From positions 2,764,799 to 2,828,798 of the forward strand of contig NZ_CP128399.1 in NCBI RefSeq assembly GCF_030389965.1: 64,000 bases of DNA, written 5' to 3'. Numbering within the stretch: position 1 is the stretch's first letter; every line of letters starts with the position of its first letter. The notes under the pieces were generated by a model. It saw only the letters and a program-made list of their open reading frames with translations, was not told the DNA's origin and did no database searches. This document shows, piece by piece, positions 9,621 to 19,000 of the stretch. The position numbers and the translations under genes were made by a program. This DNA comes from Candidatus Chlorohelix allophototropha (GTDB lineage Bacteria > Chloroflexota > Chloroflexia > Chloroheliales > Chloroheliaceae).

Positions 9621-11522
9621 ATGCAATTTGTTCCTACCAAAGCAGCAGTAGCTGATTCTGAGCCAGACGCGAAAACGCAAATCTTGAGGTGGTTAGCTAT
9701 ACCGCTTCTCGCCTTGTTGGGCTATGGAGCTTGCCTGAGCTTCAATTTTTCCGGTGAAGATTTTGTATTTATCCACTTCACTGCGGAGGGGCAGCCCTTC
9801 TACGAACATACCCAAAACCAATTTTTCCGCCCAATTCCAAACCTAGCATGGTGGCTTGATTATAACCTGTGGGGCTTAAATCCCATGGGCTATCACCTTA
9901 CCAACCTGTTATTGCATGCAGCCAATAGCTTGCTGGTTAGTTTGCTGGCGCAAGTGCTGGCAAAAAATCGGCGGGTTGCGCTGGCAACAGGCGTACTTTT
10001 TGCGCTAAGCCCGATTCATGCCGAAGCGGTTATCTGGATTTCAGGTCGCCCCGATCTTATCGCCGCGTTCTTCAGCTTGCTGGCATTAGTGGCGGGTTTG
10101 TATTTTTTTGAGAATCGCAAGTTGTGGTTATATCTCCTGTCGTTGCTGGCGTTTGGCGGCGCGATATTCTCAAAAGAGTCGGCGATAACCTTTCCACTAG
10201 TTTTACTCGTAATCGGTTGGCTGGCAAATAAACCGGGAGCACGTTCCAAAACCGTTTTGTTATACCTGCTACCCTACGGATTGGTAATCGGCTTGTATCT
10301 GGCATTACGAATCGAGGTATTGGGCAGTGTGGGAGGTTACAACAATAACGGACGCGACTTGTTCTTTATTAGCTGGAATGGAACGCTTGGTTCATGGATT
10401 CCACTGCTTTTCCCCCTAAATCTGAAAAGTGTGGGGCTAATTCCCGCGCTGGCAATCGCCGCATTACTAGCTTCTGGATATATAGGCTTGGGGTATTTGT
10501 TATGGCGGCAACGCTCGTTGCAAATCAGGCAAATTCTCCCTGCATTGGGCTTGTTTTACTTGAGCTACCTTCCGGCGCTTGACACGTCGCCCGTAACCAC
10601 TGACTTGCTGCAATCCCGCAATCTATATCTACCTTCTGCCGGGTTCTGCCTAGCGTTAGGCATATGCTTCAACTGGCTTCAAACCAGAAAGGCAACGCTT
10701 CCCACTCTAGCAGTTTTAATTTCAACCGTAGCGGGGCTGGCGCTGGCGCTTTTGCCTTGGTGGCAATCCGGTGCAGTGATTAACGACACAATAGAGCAAG
10801 TAAAAGAAGCTAATTTGCCGCTTTCTCCCGGCGATACCATCTATTACGAGGGGTTGCCCGACAGTTACAACGGCGCTTATCTATGGCGAAATGGGTTGAA
10901 CGAAGCCACCCAACTAGTGCTACAGACCGGAGTAAGCGGTTATAACCGCACTGCCAGCTTAAAGATTGATTATCGTCGTGCAGATTCCGGTCATATATGG
11001 TTCGTGCGGTACGCGCTGGATAAAAACGTTCCGGCATTGCGACGCACCTTTGTATATGCGGTTTCCCAGCAGGATAGACAATATGCTAGTACAGAAAGCA
11101 AAAGTTGGGATTTTTCCGGTTGTGATACGCAGGGTTGGGAATGGGAAGATTCATCGCGTTTGAGTTGCGAGAACAAGCGGGGGTTTTATTACTATCTCTA
11201 CGGAGCTAAAACCACTTTCAGCTTAGAGAGTCCCGGATTCGAGTCAGAAGCCTCGCCCTTATACCTACAAATGGATGTGCTAACCAACTATGATTTTCAG
11301 CAGCCTCAAATATTAAGCGAAATAGGCTTGTCAGAAGGCGATAAAATGCCGGACACATACTTTAACTTTGACCTGAGCGCGGATGGGCGATACCGTCGCT
11401 ATTTCTTTATCCTGCCTGACATGCCTGACCATAAAAATCCGTTACACCTCAACCTTAGAATTAATAAATGCCGTAACGATATTTTGTGGCAAAATTTCAA
11501 CTTGGTGAACTTACCGAAATAA
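9621..11522 (+). CDS. GT-C type integral membrane glycosyltransferase-like protein
   Basis: 633 residues. About ten hydrophobic helices lie between residues 20 and 380, followed by a soluble C-terminal domain of about 250 residues rich in beta strands. The first loop carries SGEDFVFIHF and FFRPIPNLAWWLDY, and later HAEAVIWISGRPDL. These resemble the lumenal-loop acidic motif and following helices of PMT/TMTC-like transferases that use lipid-linked sugars. The likely role is sugar transfer to proteins or envelope polymers on the outer membrane face. No partner gene in the operon helps to define the acceptor. A hairpin belonging to the convergent panB gene lies at the 3' end. Confidence 0.65.
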   Translation: MQFVPTKAAVADSEPDAKTQILRWLAIPLLALLGYGACLSFNFSGEDFVFIHFTAEGQPFYEHTQNQFFRPIPNLAWWLDYNLWGLNPMGYHLTNLLLHAANSLLVSLLAQVLAKNRRVALATGVLFALSPIHAEAVIWISGRPDLIAAFFSLLALVAGLYFFENRKLWLYLLSLLAFGGAIFSKESAITFPLVLLVIGWLANKPGARSKTVLLYLLPYGLVIGLYLALRIEVLGSVGGYNNNGRDLFFISWNGTLGSWIPLLFPLNLKSVGLIPALAIAALLASGYIGLGYLLWRQRSLQIRQILPALGLFYLSYLPALDTSPVTTDLLQSRNLYLPSAGFCLALGICFNWLQTRKATLPTLAVLISTVAGLALALLPWWQSGAVINDTIEQVKEANLPLSPGDTIYYEGLPDSYNGAYLWRNGLNEATQLVLQTGVSGYNRTASLKIDYRRADSGHIWFVRYALDKNVPALRRTFVYAVSQQDRQYASTESKSWDFSGCDTQGWEWEDSSRLSCENKRGFYYYLYGAKTTFSLESPGFESEASPLYLQMDVLTNYDFQQPQILSEIGLSEGDKMPDTYFNFDLSADGRYRRYFFILPDMPDHKNPLHLNLRINKCRNDILWQNFNLVNLPK

Positions 11523-11550
11523 AAAAAGGGATACGCGGCGGCGCATCCCT
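11521..11550 (-). terminator. rho-independent terminator of panB
   Basis: Read on the minus strand, AGGGAT pairs with ATCCCT around an inner GCG/CGC and a short loop, followed by seven T. It overlaps the stop codon of the convergent membrane protein gene. Confidence 0.85.
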
Positions 11551-11562
11551 CCAAAGTCTTTA

Positions 11563-12423
11563 TTAGGCGTAGAGCCGCGCAAGCACATCATCTTTGATGG
11601 TAAAGGTGTGTTCAGTCGCCGGAAACTGCCCGTTCACCACCTCATCGCGGTATTGCGTCAGCGCATCCTCAATCATGCCGTAAACATTGGCATATTTTTT
11701 GACGAAACGCGGCGTGAAGCGGTCAAAAAGCCCAATCAAGTCGTGCATTACCAGCACCTGTCCATCACAACCTGCGCCAGCCCCTATACCGATGGTGGGA
11801 ATCTTGATTGAATTGGTAATCATAGTAGCGAGCCGATCAGGAATTGCCTCCAGCACGATGGCAAAGCAACCCGCTTCTTCCATCGCCTTGGCATCTTCCA
11901 GCAAACGGCGTGCCCCTTCCTCATCCCGCCCCTGCACCTTAAAGCCGCCGGTAGCCGAGACCAATTGCGGCAACAAGCCGATATGCCCCATCACCGGAAT
12001 ACCGCTTCGCACTATTGCCCGCGCAATCTCAGCCTGATATACGCCACCCTCTAGTTTAACCGCATCCATACCCGCCTCTTTGAGAAAGCGAACAGCATTG
12101 CGGATAGCCTCTTCCGATCCGGTCTGGTATGAACCAAAAGGCATATCACCCACCAGTATTGAATCTTTTGCACCACGCCTTACCGCTTTACAGTGGTGTA
12201 GCATTTCTTCCATAGTGACAGATACGGTGCTATCGTAACCCAACACTACCATTGCCAGTGAATCGCCTACCAATATCATATCCATACCGACTCTATCAGC
12301 AATCAGAGCAGAGGGATAATCATAGGCAGTAACCATTGCGATTTTGGGTGCGCCAGCAGTAGCTTTACGCCCCATTATTTCAGGAATGGTTTTTTTCTTC
12401 GATTGAGTTAGAGTCTTTGCCAT
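11563..12423 (-). CDS. panB: 3-methyl-2-oxobutanoate hydroxymethyltransferase
   Basis: 286 residues, a usual length plus a short basic N-terminal tail. It makes ketopantoate from 2-oxoisovalerate and methylene-tetrahydrofolate, the first step of pantothenate synthesis. Family motifs are clear: MVTAYDYPSA, LVGDSLAMVVLGYDST, GDMPFGSY, VKLEGG, PVMGHIGLLPQ, VLEAIP and IGIGAGAGCDGQVLV. The metal ligands (the two Asp and the Glu of these motifs) are kept. The gene follows the debranching-type glucosidase gene by 58 bases on the same strand. panC and panD are not in the window. Confidence 0.96.
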   Translation of the reverse strand: MAKTLTQSKKKTIPEIMGRKATAGAPKIAMVTAYDYPSALIADRVGMDMILVGDSLAMVVLGYDSTVSVTMEEMLHHCKAVRRGAKDSILVGDMPFGSYQTGSEEAIRNAVRFLKEAGMDAVKLEGGVYQAEIARAIVRSGIPVMGHIGLLPQLVSATGGFKVQGRDEEGARRLLEDAKAMEEAGCFAIVLEAIPDRLATMITNSIKIPTIGIGAGAGCDGQVLVMHDLIGLFDRFTPRFVKKYANVYGMIEDALTQYRDEVVNGQFPATEHTFTIKDDVLARLYA

Positions 12424-12481
12424 TTTTATTGCCTTTCTATTTGCCTGTCGCCCGTCTTGCGGTGCAACGGCACTATATAAT

Positions 12482-14713
12482 TCAACGACTCATGAGTACA
12501 ACCTCAATGTCGCGCTCATTATCCAGTATTTCAAGTTGGTAACGATGTTGATCACGCCGACTAACCCGCAAACTCACAGGTTGGTTGCCAATGTTCAAGC
12601 CTTTCAACTCCACCCAATCTATATAAGGAGGAAAATAAGGTCGTAAGATTACCCGGCGCAAAGTAGCATTCACTTCAAGACCAAGCATAGTTTGAAGAAA
12701 GAGAAGCGCCGCACCAGCAGTCCATGCTTGCGGGCTGCAACTGACCGGATATTCGGCGGGTGCGCTATAGTAACGGGTATCCTGCTGGAAGCCGCAATAT
12801 AGCTCAGGCAACCGAAAATAAGTGAAACGTTGCGCCGCATTGAAAATCTGCGAAATTATCGAAATAGCCTCTTCATTATGGCGAACTCGCTTTAAACCCG
12901 CCGCTGCCAGCGAATTATCATGAGGCCAAACGCTGCCGTTATGGTAGCTCATAGGGTTAAACGAAGGGGCGTTGGAACTGAGCGTGCGTAAGCCCCACCC
13001 ACTACTCATATCTTCGGCAGTAAGTTTTTTTACCACTGCTTCCACTTTATCATCCGCCACAAGACCACACCAAAGACAGTGGGCAGGGTTCGACGTAATA
13101 CTAGAAATTTGCTTTTTATCACGATCTAAAGCCTGTGCAAAAAACTGCGCTTCCGGCATCCAGAAAACCTCGTTAAAACGTTGTTTGAGAGTTTCCGCTT
13201 CACGACGCAAACGAGCCGCCCATTCGTGCTCACCTTTGCGTTCAAGTACTTCTGCAACGCCAATTTTCGCAGCGTAAACGTAACCTTGCGCTTCCACCAA
13301 CGCGATGGGTTGTTTTGGTAATGACCCGTCTGCCATCAATAGCGAAATAGCGCTATCCTTCCACCCCTGATTTTTAACGCCGCGCTCGTTATGGCAATCA
13401 TATTCAATGAAACCATCACCATCTCGATCACCATAATTATCAATCCAATCAAGCGCGGCTTTGACATTTGGCAGCAACTCACGATATAAGCTGTCACTAT
13501 CCAACCAGCACATGGTTGCAGCAAAGAGCATCAGGAAAAGAGGGGTGCTATCCACCGCACCGAAATAGGGAATATGCGGCATTTCATGGAGCAAGGTCAT
13601 TTCGCCCGCCCGCATTTCGTGCAGAATTTTGCCCGGTTCTTCTTCATTCCAATCGTTTACCACCTTACCCTGATGTTGTGCCAAAAATCGCAGAGTCCCA
13701 ACAGCAATTTGGGGGTCAAAAATCAGAGTTTGAAGCGAGGTAATAATCGAATCGCGTCCAAACGGAACGGCAAACCAAGGTATGCCCGCAACCGGAAATA
13801 ATCCGGTGGGCAATTCTTCCATCAGAATTCGCAAATCGTAGATGCTGCGCTGCAAAAAGGCGTTAAAGACTTCATTATCGGTAGAAATTACGGTGGCTTC
13901 TTCAAACCAGCTTTCGTAAGCCACTTTCATGCGGCGCGCGCCCATATCAAAGCTATGTGCCAGCGCATTCTGACCATTCCCCAAACCCTGCGGTATAACG
14001 TGGTAAGTTACCGCCAATGGAGTGAAAGGTTTCAAAGTCAGGACGAAAACAGCATCAGCCGCTGCCGGGTGAACCGTAGGCATCGCCGAAGCAGAAGTAG
14101 AATCGGGCAGGCTGGCACGTTGCGCCAACACTTCATGGGTAGAGCTATTCAAACCCGTAACCGGGATAATTTCATCGGGTGTGTGATCGAAAACAATGTA
14201 GGTATAGCGCTCCTGACCATCCAATCCGGCATAGCTAAAACGCAAACGCTTGCCGTCCCATAACGGTTCCTGAATTTCTCCCCTTTTGGCACGGTTATAG
14301 CCGCGCACATCAAACATATCGCGGAAATCGCTGCCAAAGCGCAAGTTCAAAACCAAGCGGACGGGAAAAGAATTATAGTTGTAAAAACCGACTCTTTCGT
14401 GTAGTCCATCTTCTATGAAGCGATTACGGCGAATACTGATAGTACGGGGCAAAAGGGTGATAGTTTCACCGGGTGTTTCTGCTGGAATACGCATCAAAGG
14501 ATTCGCGCTTTGGATATTGCCCATGAAGTTAAATTCGCAGGAAGAAGTAAGTAAAACGGGCGTTTCACCACTTACCTTCATCTCCAATATACTTAGGTAG
14601 CGCGTATCTTTATAATATATACCTAGCCCTTCTTGGTCATGGTATGGCACATCACCATCCGTATGGCTGACCATAAAGACAAGGTTTTCTTTCAAAACTA
14701 ACTTGGCGGTCAC
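12482..14713 (-). CDS. amylo-alpha-1,6-glucosidase / glycogen-debranching-type enzyme
   Basis: 743 residues. The N-terminal beta-rich domain (about 1-210, with HTDGDVPYHDQEGLGIYYKDTRYLS) is the GDE-N-bis domain. Residues about 270-720 form the (alpha/alpha)6 barrel of the GH133-like group, with IPWFAVPFGRDSI, PHIPYFGAVDSTPL, a YGDRDGDGFIEY loop, and SPQAWTAGA near the end. Proteins of this architecture hydrolyse alpha-1,6 branches in glycogen or related glucans, although many are only characterised by homology. The start is GTG at 14711-14713, with GAGGAGG about 12 bases upstream. panB lies downstream on the same strand. Confidence 0.88.
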   Translation of the reverse strand: MTAKLVLKENLVFMVSHTDGDVPYHDQEGLGIYYKDTRYLSILEMKVSGETPVLLTSSCEFNFMGNIQSANPLMRIPAETPGETITLLPRTISIRRNRFIEDGLHERVGFYNYNSFPVRLVLNLRFGSDFRDMFDVRGYNRAKRGEIQEPLWDGKRLRFSYAGLDGQERYTYIVFDHTPDEIIPVTGLNSSTHEVLAQRASLPDSTSASAMPTVHPAAADAVFVLTLKPFTPLAVTYHVIPQGLGNGQNALAHSFDMGARRMKVAYESWFEEATVISTDNEVFNAFLQRSIYDLRILMEELPTGLFPVAGIPWFAVPFGRDSIITSLQTLIFDPQIAVGTLRFLAQHQGKVVNDWNEEEPGKILHEMRAGEMTLLHEMPHIPYFGAVDSTPLFLMLFAATMCWLDSDSLYRELLPNVKAALDWIDNYGDRDGDGFIEYDCHNERGVKNQGWKDSAISLLMADGSLPKQPIALVEAQGYVYAAKIGVAEVLERKGEHEWAARLRREAETLKQRFNEVFWMPEAQFFAQALDRDKKQISSITSNPAHCLWCGLVADDKVEAVVKKLTAEDMSSGWGLRTLSSNAPSFNPMSYHNGSVWPHDNSLAAAGLKRVRHNEEAISIISQIFNAAQRFTYFRLPELYCGFQQDTRYYSAPAEYPVSCSPQAWTAGAALLFLQTMLGLEVNATLRRVILRPYFPPYIDWVELKGLNIGNQPVSLRVSRRDQHRYQLEILDNERDIEVVLMSR

Positions 14714-14858
14714 TAAAAATTATTCCTCCTCAGAACCCCCATGGTGTTAGTGGAATCATATCACATCTTGCTAACTATGCTAGCCCAAAAGTAATTATAA
14801 TCCTAGATAGGAATAGTGAAAATGCCGGGAGTTTACTGAAAAGAAAGAATTGAAGTAG

Positions 14859-14931
14859 TAGCCCCGAGAGGACTCGAACCTCCGACGCAAGGTTTAGGAA
14901 ACCTTCGCTCTATCCACTGAGCTACGGGGCC
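14859..14931 (-). tRNA. tRNA-Arg (CCT)
   Basis: 73 nt. The acceptor pairs GGCCCCG with CGGGGCT, and TA-GCTC is followed by a D loop with GGATA. The anticodon loop TTCCTAA gives CCT (codon AGG). The T loop is TTCGAGT. Discriminator A; CCA is not encoded. Confidence 0.96.
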
Positions 14932-15343
14932 ATGCACAAGCCATATTAGCAACAGGAAGCAGGGGAGTCAAGTTTGGAGTAAAGTAGAGAAATTTGTTAT
15001 AAAAAAGTACAAGACCCGGCACTTAATGAGGGAGCACTCGGGTCCCGCTGCTTGAGGAGGATAGTGGTTGAACCAACAGACCACGCTATAAATATAGCGC
15101 GCTTGTTTGTGCAAATCAACGGCAAAGCGCACAAATTTTAACTATTCTAATGTGTGGTTAGTAACAAATTGTGCATAAATCTAATCAAGATTAGCAATCT
15201 TGTTAGCCAATTGTGCAATACTCTAATATTAGAAGATGCACTCAGGTTGTAAATAGTGCAATTTTAGAGGTTATCACAAAAATTATAAATTCCTAGCCTG
15301 TTTGGGCTTCCTTTTTTACATTTACAGGCATTATTAACCCTAC
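14932..15343. other. AT-rich intergenic region with several short inverted repeats
   Basis: No gene is seen. The stretch is rich in small dyads: GACCCG...CGGGTC (15013-15044), GTGGT...ACCAC (about 15065-15084), CGCTATA-AA-TATAGCG (15084-15099), CTAATC-AA-GATTAG (15181-15194) and CTAATATTAG (about 15222-15231). TTGTGCA occurs at 15107, 15169 and 15211. These may be regulator sites for the downstream AAA+ gene or part of a small RNA; nothing proves either. Confidence 0.45.
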
Positions 15344-15375
15344 TTGACATATCTGACAGGTCAGTTAATATGTCA
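15344..15375 (+). promoter_or_regulatory. sigma70-like promoter overlapped by an inverted repeat
   Basis: TTGACA (15344-15349) is followed 16 bases later by TAATAT (15366-15371). The same bases form a nested dyad: TGACATAT (15345-15352) with ATATGTCA (15368-15375), and inside it CTGAC with GTCAG (15353-15364). An operator lying over both promoter boxes would fit repression of the McrB-like gene that starts at 15412. Confidence 0.6.
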
Positions 15376-15411
15376 GCAGAAGAAACATTTATGCTAAGCC
15401 TGACCTAAATT

Positions 15412-17976
15412 ATGAGTGAGAAAGTGGAACGGAAAGAACGGTTAGAATCTGCGCTAAGCGAATACCGCCGAGAGCGCACCGATAATCCCCGCTTTTATTA
15501 TAACGAACTGGTAGAACGCAGTCGCGCTACTGCCCGGTTTCGCCCTGTAATTGAAAACTTTATAGAGGGCAAGTTGAGCTTGTCTGAATTCAAAACCGCC
15601 GCTTCCGGTTTTAGTCGTTCCGAACAAGCATCCGCACGTGGTCGCACTCAGGGTCGTTACTGGCGTTTCAGCGGAGCAGGCAGGCTCTTCCTTGATAGCC
15701 TTTTCAAACGTGCCGAAGATTGTGGCAGGTTAAACGCCCTTTCTCTAATTCTCCAGAATATTCTGAAAACACCCGGTTCGCTGGAAGAAGCAGGGCAGAA
15801 ATTCGATAGGTTGGAAAGTTTCTGGAACGAAATAACCGAGCAAAGCTACGCAAAGGGTACGCCAATTGGATTAATGACCTATACGATTAGCTATTTCTGG
15901 GCAGTGCAGGGTGAAGATTTCCCAATATACAGTCGGGAAATTCGGGAAGCGTTGCAACGCTTCGGACATTTGGGGGCAGCAAGCGATAAATCATCGGCGA
16001 TTGTGTACAATAATTATTTCATGGCTTCTATGCGATTGGCACGCAATTTCAAGCTCAGTTTATGGGAATTGGAAAGCTTTTTGCATTGGGATGCGCAACA
16101 CGAAGCTTTGGAATTTAAAACAATCCTGAAAAGTGCGGGGCGTAAATCCCCGGCAGGGCGACGCAACCATTTTGCCCGACTTGAAGCACTTAGGGCAGGG
16201 CTTGAGGGACTTTTGCGCCGCGAAGTAGCAAGCAATCTGCGAGGAATCAGCGGTACAGGTGGCGATATTGAAATCCTCCAATTTCAGGAATTGGAACTGC
16301 CCTTGCGACTCGAATTAAGGTTGGAAAAATTGGTGCGAGCGGGAGCAGTGTTCGATGGCTTCAACCCTGCCGCGCTGGTTAGTAACGCTGGAGAAGCAGT
16401 AGTAGAGCAGCTTAACGGTTTTTTGAGCGAGCGCCGCGAATACGCCTTCTTTCATGACCCGGAACAACCATCGCTACAGCCCAATCTGGCAGCCTTAAGC
16501 CGGGAATTTCATCTATTGCAGGTTTTTCCCTCGCTAACCGAACCGGAAGTAACACCGATTGAAACTTTGGTAGCCGAATGGCGGGTATTATACCCCTTCG
16601 CACGCAGCCTAGCACAAGCGCTGGAGGAAGAAAAGCCGAGTTATTCTGAAGATCAAATGTCAGTCGATGAAGGATTCGCTTACCCGGTCGAGCGAGAGAG
16701 CCTAGAATGGTTAGTTGCTGAGGATACAGGTTCGTACTCCGCCGAACCTCGCGATGACTTTTCTGCACAGCAAGCAACTGAAGACTTTTATATCAATTTT
16801 TTACAAGACGAAGAAAATATCAGACGCACCACTGAGTTGCAAATTTTGATGCGTACCGCTATACCACCACTCACTCCAAAGCAGATGGAAGGGTTAACAG
16901 CATATGTGGAATCGCGCCTTGTGGTGGATTCAGGCACAATTCGCGAGATTATCACCCATCTCCAAGCAGGCAGGAATGTTCTTTTGTACGGACCGCCCGG
17001 CTGTGGGAAAACTCGTCTGGCGCGCCTTATTGCTGGTCAAATGGGCGGACGTGACCCCGGCTGGACTCCCGAAGAAGAAGCCGTTAACTATACACTGGCA
17101 ACCGCTACCGCCGAATGGAGCATTTACGAGGTCATCGGCGGAATACGTCCGGGTCTTTCCGCCGAGTTAGAGCATATCGCGGCGCAACCGCCTGAATTGG
17201 TGGGAATGCCTTCCGAACGCATTCAGTATTTTTTTGAACCGGGAGTGGTATCTCGCGCTGTACTCGAATGTGAAACAAGCTTGCGCACTAACCTGAGACC
17301 ACATTATCTAATAATTGATGAATTTAATCGCGCCAATCAAGAGCGCGCATTTGGCGAGCTATTTACCTTGCTGGAATATCGAGATCGCCCGCTATTGCCA
17401 GCACGCCGAATAGGTAGACGCTTGCCGCTTTATATTCCTGATTCGTTCCGTATCATCGGCACAATGAACTCAGACGATAGAAATACCCTTTTCGATTTAG
17501 GTATGGCGCTGCGACGACGATTTGCACTGGTGGAAATAGGATTACCAAATCGAAAAGCCGAGCGGGGCTTTCTACCACGTGCAGTAAAAGCCCGTCTGCC
17601 TGAAACTGAGCTTGATTCGCAAGGCAATTTCGCTAACCCTGTTATGCAACAAGCGTTGGATACACTTTTGGAACTGGTAGAAGCTATTCGACCTGACCTA
17701 ACTGACCCACAACAAAATGGGAAGAAAATCGGCACAGCTACGCTCATAGAATGCCTTGTTTTCTGCGTTGTAGCCTCCCGTTACTACCAGAGTTGGCAAG
17801 ATGCGCTTGAAGATGCGCTACTTGATAATTTGCTACCCCAACTAGATCGTTCTACTTCAGGTGTCGCACGTGCTCTGCAAGCCCTCGCAAGCAACCCGAT
17901 TCTTAGGGACTTGGGGCGGGTTAGAGCGAGCCTTTTACGTATGTCAAGAAATAATGCCCAATATTTCCAAGCTTAA
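15412..17976 (+). CDS. McrB-like AAA+ NTPase with a large unknown N-terminal domain
   Basis: 854 residues. Residues 1 to about 480 are helical, charged and not recognised. The C-terminal AAA+ module has Walker A GPPGCGKT at about 527-534, Walker B YLIIDEFNRA at about 630-639, sensor GTMNSDDRN at about 684, and an arginine stretch ALRRRF near 700. The MNxxDR pattern followed by ALRRRF is the signature of the McrB/dynein-related AAA_5 group. In McrBC systems the partner nuclease McrC lies directly downstream; none is found here, the next gene being an SH3 membrane protein. It could be a solo defence or remodelling ATPase. The promoter overlaps a strong dyad just upstream. Confidence 0.8.
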   Translation: MSEKVERKERLESALSEYRRERTDNPRFYYNELVERSRATARFRPVIENFIEGKLSLSEFKTAASGFSRSEQASARGRTQGRYWRFSGAGRLFLDSLFKRAEDCGRLNALSLILQNILKTPGSLEEAGQKFDRLESFWNEITEQSYAKGTPIGLMTYTISYFWAVQGEDFPIYSREIREALQRFGHLGAASDKSSAIVYNNYFMASMRLARNFKLSLWELESFLHWDAQHEALEFKTILKSAGRKSPAGRRNHFARLEALRAGLEGLLRREVASNLRGISGTGGDIEILQFQELELPLRLELRLEKLVRAGAVFDGFNPAALVSNAGEAVVEQLNGFLSERREYAFFHDPEQPSLQPNLAALSREFHLLQVFPSLTEPEVTPIETLVAEWRVLYPFARSLAQALEEEKPSYSEDQMSVDEGFAYPVERESLEWLVAEDTGSYSAEPRDDFSAQQATEDFYINFLQDEENIRRTTELQILMRTAIPPLTPKQMEGLTAYVESRLVVDSGTIREIITHLQAGRNVLLYGPPGCGKTRLARLIAGQMGGRDPGWTPEEEAVNYTLATATAEWSIYEVIGGIRPGLSAELEHIAAQPPELVGMPSERIQYFFEPGVVSRAVLECETSLRTNLRPHYLIIDEFNRANQERAFGELFTLLEYRDRPLLPARRIGRRLPLYIPDSFRIIGTMNSDDRNTLFDLGMALRRRFALVEIGLPNRKAERGFLPRAVKARLPETELDSQGNFANPVMQQALDTLLELVEAIRPDLTDPQQNGKKIGTATLIECLVFCVVASRYYQSWQDALEDALLDNLLPQLDRSTSGVARALQALASNPILRDLGRVRASLLRMSRNNAQYFQA

Positions 17977-18082
17977 TATTCATTGAAAACGCTCTTACAC
18001 AATTGAAAATGTATTTGACTTGCTTAAATAAATATTCTAAACTGGTTGAAATTATTAGAAAAGTTGGTAAGCTGCGGAGAAG

Positions 18083-19000
18083 ATGGGAACAGAACCACGC
18101 GAGTTTAAAAGCCTGCCGCGTAATCGCAAGTGCGGTAATTGCCGTCATTTTGAGCCAGCGCCCCTTTGGCGTAAAGGCTGGTGCCGCAATTCCTTGTTAT
18201 ATCCTGTTCATGCCAATCACCTAGTCGATAGTAACGAACTTGATTGCGAAAAAGGTTTTCGTTCCCGAATCTACTGGGAACCACTACCATTAGGAGATAC
18301 ACCTACCCCTTCGCGCCCGATGTTAAATTTTCAAGGAAAAATGGCGCGAAATACACCACCACTTCAGCCTTTAGGTGCGAACTTTAAACCGCAAGAACAC
18401 GGCACAAACCAAAATGAGGAGTCTGAACCACCCGAACCCTATACCCGCTTGCCTGTTTATAGGGATGAAAGCGGTTGGCGCTCAGACCTTAGAAAACGGC
18501 TACCCTTTACCGAAAACTGGTCTCTTGAAAAGTTTGAGCTTTCACATCTCGCTTTATGGGGTGCGGCTATTTTTCTGGTACTGGTTGTAATAATAATTTT
18601 CCTCGGTAGCCTCTTTAACAAGCCTGCCGAAACAAACCCCAATGCTTCAATAACTTCGGCGGTAGCTACTCAAAATGCCCAGAGCGCGATTCTGGCAGGC
18701 GGTAGTAGCTCAGTATCTCAAAATCAAGTTACTGTGACTGCTTCTCAAGTTAAATCGTTAACACCGCAAGCGCCAACACTAGCACCGCGTACCGGCAAAG
18801 CAGCAGGGTTGGGCGGGGAAACCTTGAATGTACGCACCGACCCAAACACTACCTCGAAGGTGCTAACTCAATTACGCGAAGGCGACCGGGTTATCATTCT
18901 GGAAGGTCCGCTCGATTCAGGCGGGCAGACTTGGCTAAAGGTAAGTGCAAACGGTCAAGTGGGTTGGGTCAGTAAAAAGTATATACTGGCGGATGCCTAA
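18083..19000 (+). CDS. membrane protein with N-terminal Cys cluster and C-terminal SH3b domain
   Basis: 305 residues. A cysteine-rich N-terminus (CGNC, GWC, ELDC within residues about 18-53) could bind zinc or another metal. A disordered Pro-rich stretch follows, then one membrane helix at about 152-174 and a Ser/Thr/Gln-rich spacer. The C-terminal bacterial SH3 domain (about 237-305) has ETLNVRTDPNT, GDRVIILEGP and GWVSKKYI. The topology is probably Cys cluster inside and SH3 outside, where such domains usually bind peptidoglycan. Its stop overlaps the start of the following RluA-methyltransferase gene by 8 bases, so the two are translationally coupled. Confidence 0.75.
   Translation: MGTEPREFKSLPRNRKCGNCRHFEPAPLWRKGWCRNSLLYPVHANHLVDSNELDCEKGFRSRIYWEPLPLGDTPTPSRPMLNFQGKMARNTPPLQPLGANFKPQEHGTNQNEESEPPEPYTRLPVYRDESGWRSDLRKRLPFTENWSLEKFELSHLALWGAAIFLVLVVIIIFLGSLFNKPAETNPNASITSAVATQNAQSAILAGGSSSVSQNQVTVTASQVKSLTPQAPTLAPRTGKAAGLGGETLNVRTDPNTTSKVLTQLREGDRVIILEGPLDSGGQTWLKVSANGQVGWVSKKYILADA

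Noticed and set aside
15412-19000. A complete McrBC restriction system
   Set aside because: Only the McrB-like ATPase is present. The following gene is an SH3 membrane protein, without the McrC nuclease motifs.
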